Source: Planctomycetota bacterium (GTDB lineage: Bacteria; Planctomycetota; Planctomycetia; Pirellulales; Lacipirellulaceae). From it: 7,494 nt of DNA. Under the pieces are notes generated by a model that ran no database searches, was not told the DNA's origin, and saw nothing but the letters and a program-made list of their open reading frames with translations. Each line of letters begins with the position of its first letter. The first letter of the stretch is position 1. The position numbers and the translations under genes were made by a program. Shown piece by piece: positions 6,475 to 7,494 of this stretch. The stretch is taken from assembly GCA_029259975.1 (NCBI GenBank), contig JAJDEE010000286.1, positions 1 to 7,494 of the forward strand, written 5' to 3'.

Positions 6475-7494
6475 ATGAATCTCAGCGAACCGGCGGTTTA
6501 TCTGAGCTTGCTTGTTTTTCTTCCTGCGTTGGCAGGACTCGTGTTGGCGCTGTTTCCGCGCGTGACTGACGATGCGTACAAACTGATCGCATTGGCAGCA
6601 ACGATCGTGACCTTCATGCTCTCGCTGGGGCTCTTCGTTCAGAGCAACGAAGTCAGCTTTTCGGTCGGCGTGGCTGAGATGCAGCACATGTTTAATCTCG
6701 AGTGGATTCCCTCGTTTGGAATTCAGTATCTGATGGGCATCGATGGCGTGAGCTTTGCGCTGGTGGTACTGACCACCTTTTTGTTTGTGCTGTCGATGGG
6801 CGCTAGCTGGCCGATTAACAAGCATGTGAAGGCGTATTGCGTGCTGTTCTTGCTGCTCGAGACAGGCGTTTTAGGTGTGTTTCTGTCGCTCGACTTTTTC
6901 CTGTTCTATGTATTCTGGGAAGTGATGCTGCTGCCGATGTATTTTTTGATTGGCATCTGGGGCGGACCACGTCGTGAGTATGCGGCGATCAAGTTTTTCT
7001 TGTACACGCTGCTAGGTAGCGTCGGCATGTTGATCGCGATTTTGATGCTCTATTTTAATAGCGATCTGACAAGGCTCGATGCGCAACAGTTGGCCGATGC
7101 CGGCATCTTGGCGGTGGCCGAAGGTGAAGCTGCTGATCAGGCGCTCGAAACTTGGGCGGCTGGCGATTCTCGTTTGGCTGAAAAGTTTGCCGAAATCAAC
7201 GCCGAAGCCGACCCAACGCGACGCAAGCAATTACACACATTTAATATCATGGCCCTGCAACAGATGGGGCAGCATACCGATTTGTTCGATAGCGAAGTCC
7301 TTTGGGGCAAGAGCTTGCAGTGGTGGGCGTTTGTGCTGCTGTTCCTCGGTTTTGCAATCAAAGTGCCGAGCGTGCCGCTGCACACCTGGTTGCCAGACGC
7401 ACATGTCGAAGCACCGACGCCGATCTCGATGATCTTGGCTGGTATCTTGCTCAAGCTGGGTGGCTACGGCATCTTTAGAATCTGTTATCCGATC
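6475..7494 (+). CDS. nuoM: NADH-quinone oxidoreductase subunit M (partial, 3' end outside window)
   Basis: NuoM (ND4 homologue) is the second antiporter-like proton pump of complex I. The window holds its first 340 codons, with no stop before the edge. Visible motifs are QYLMGIDGVSFALVVLTTF (84-102), FLFYVFWEVMLLPMYFLIG (142-160) with the essential glutamate E149, FAIKVPSVPLHTWLPDAHVE (293-312) with K296, and LAGILLKLGGYGIFR (321-335) with K327. By motif, E149 and K296 match E144 and K234 of E. coli NuoM. Residues about 196-280, between TM6 and TM7, form a charged Ala/Glu/Asp-rich stretch, about 50 residues longer than the E. coli loop. In the same frame TAA at 6433-6435 precedes the gene and no other start codon lies between, so ATG 6475 is secure. 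No good Shine-Dalgarno is seen. It is 136 bases from nuoL, the widest gap in the cluster, and nuoN is expected next. Confidence 0.96.
   Translation, partial: MNLSEPAVYLSLLVFLPALAGLVLALFPRVTDDAYKLIALAATIVTFMLSLGLFVQSNEVSFSVGVAEMQHMFNLEWIPSFGIQYLMGIDGVSFALVVLTTFLFVLSMGASWPINKHVKAYCVLFLLLETGVLGVFLSLDFFLFYVFWEVMLLPMYFLIGIWGGPRREYAAIKFFLYTLLGSVGMLIAILMLYFNSDLTRLDAQQLADAGILAVAEGEAADQALETWAAGDSRLAEKFAEINAEADPTRRKQLHTFNIMALQQMGQHTDLFDSEVLWGKSLQWWAFVLLFLGFAIKVPSVPLHTWLPDAHVEAPTPISMILAGILLKLGGYGIFRICYPI

Overview
The window carries part of a respiratory complex I (proton-pumping NADH:quinone oxidoreductase) gene cluster, read rightward as nuoH, nuoJ, nuoK, nuoL and a nuoM that runs off the right edge. 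A leftward membrane glycosyltransferase gene lies before it, and the last 28 codons of an unrecognised rightward gene sit at the left edge. All five nuo genes encode membrane-arm subunits: the quinone-site subunit H, the small J and K, and the antiporter-like L and M.

Layout: 1-87 is a gene tail on +. 94-1347 is the glycosyltransferase on -, convergent with that tail. 1348-1601 is a divergent intergenic region that should hold the promoters for the glycosyltransferase and the nuo run. 1602-6338 holds nuoH-J-K-L, packed with gaps of 2-14 bases. 6339-6474 is the only sizeable gap within the cluster and contains a nearly perfect 26-bp inverted repeat. 6475-7494 is the first 340 codons of nuoM.

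The organism looks like a member of the Planctomycetes (Pirellulaceae-like) or a related PVC bacterium. This is inference from moderate GC, enlarged NuoL and NuoM loops, a split nuo cluster, weak ribosome-binding sites, and a CACAGAG-type repeat of a kind I recall from such genomes. No marker gene in the window proves it.

The main departures from textbook complex I are as follows. There is no nuoI between nuoH and nuoJ, and nuoH begins the transcription unit directly after a non-nuo gene, so the peripheral-arm genes must lie elsewhere if they exist. NuoL is about 200 residues longer than the E. coli protein, with a His-rich loop after TM2 and a Gly/Ser-rich loop carrying a CxC pair after TM6. 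NuoM has a charged insert at the equivalent TM6-TM7 position. NuoH has a hydrophilic C-terminal tail. The residues expected for proton translocation and quinone binding are present wherever I could check them. I see no phage, CRISPR, tRNA, rRNA or transposase gene. The window is mostly a conserved housekeeping locus with lineage-specific elaborations rather than an obviously new system.
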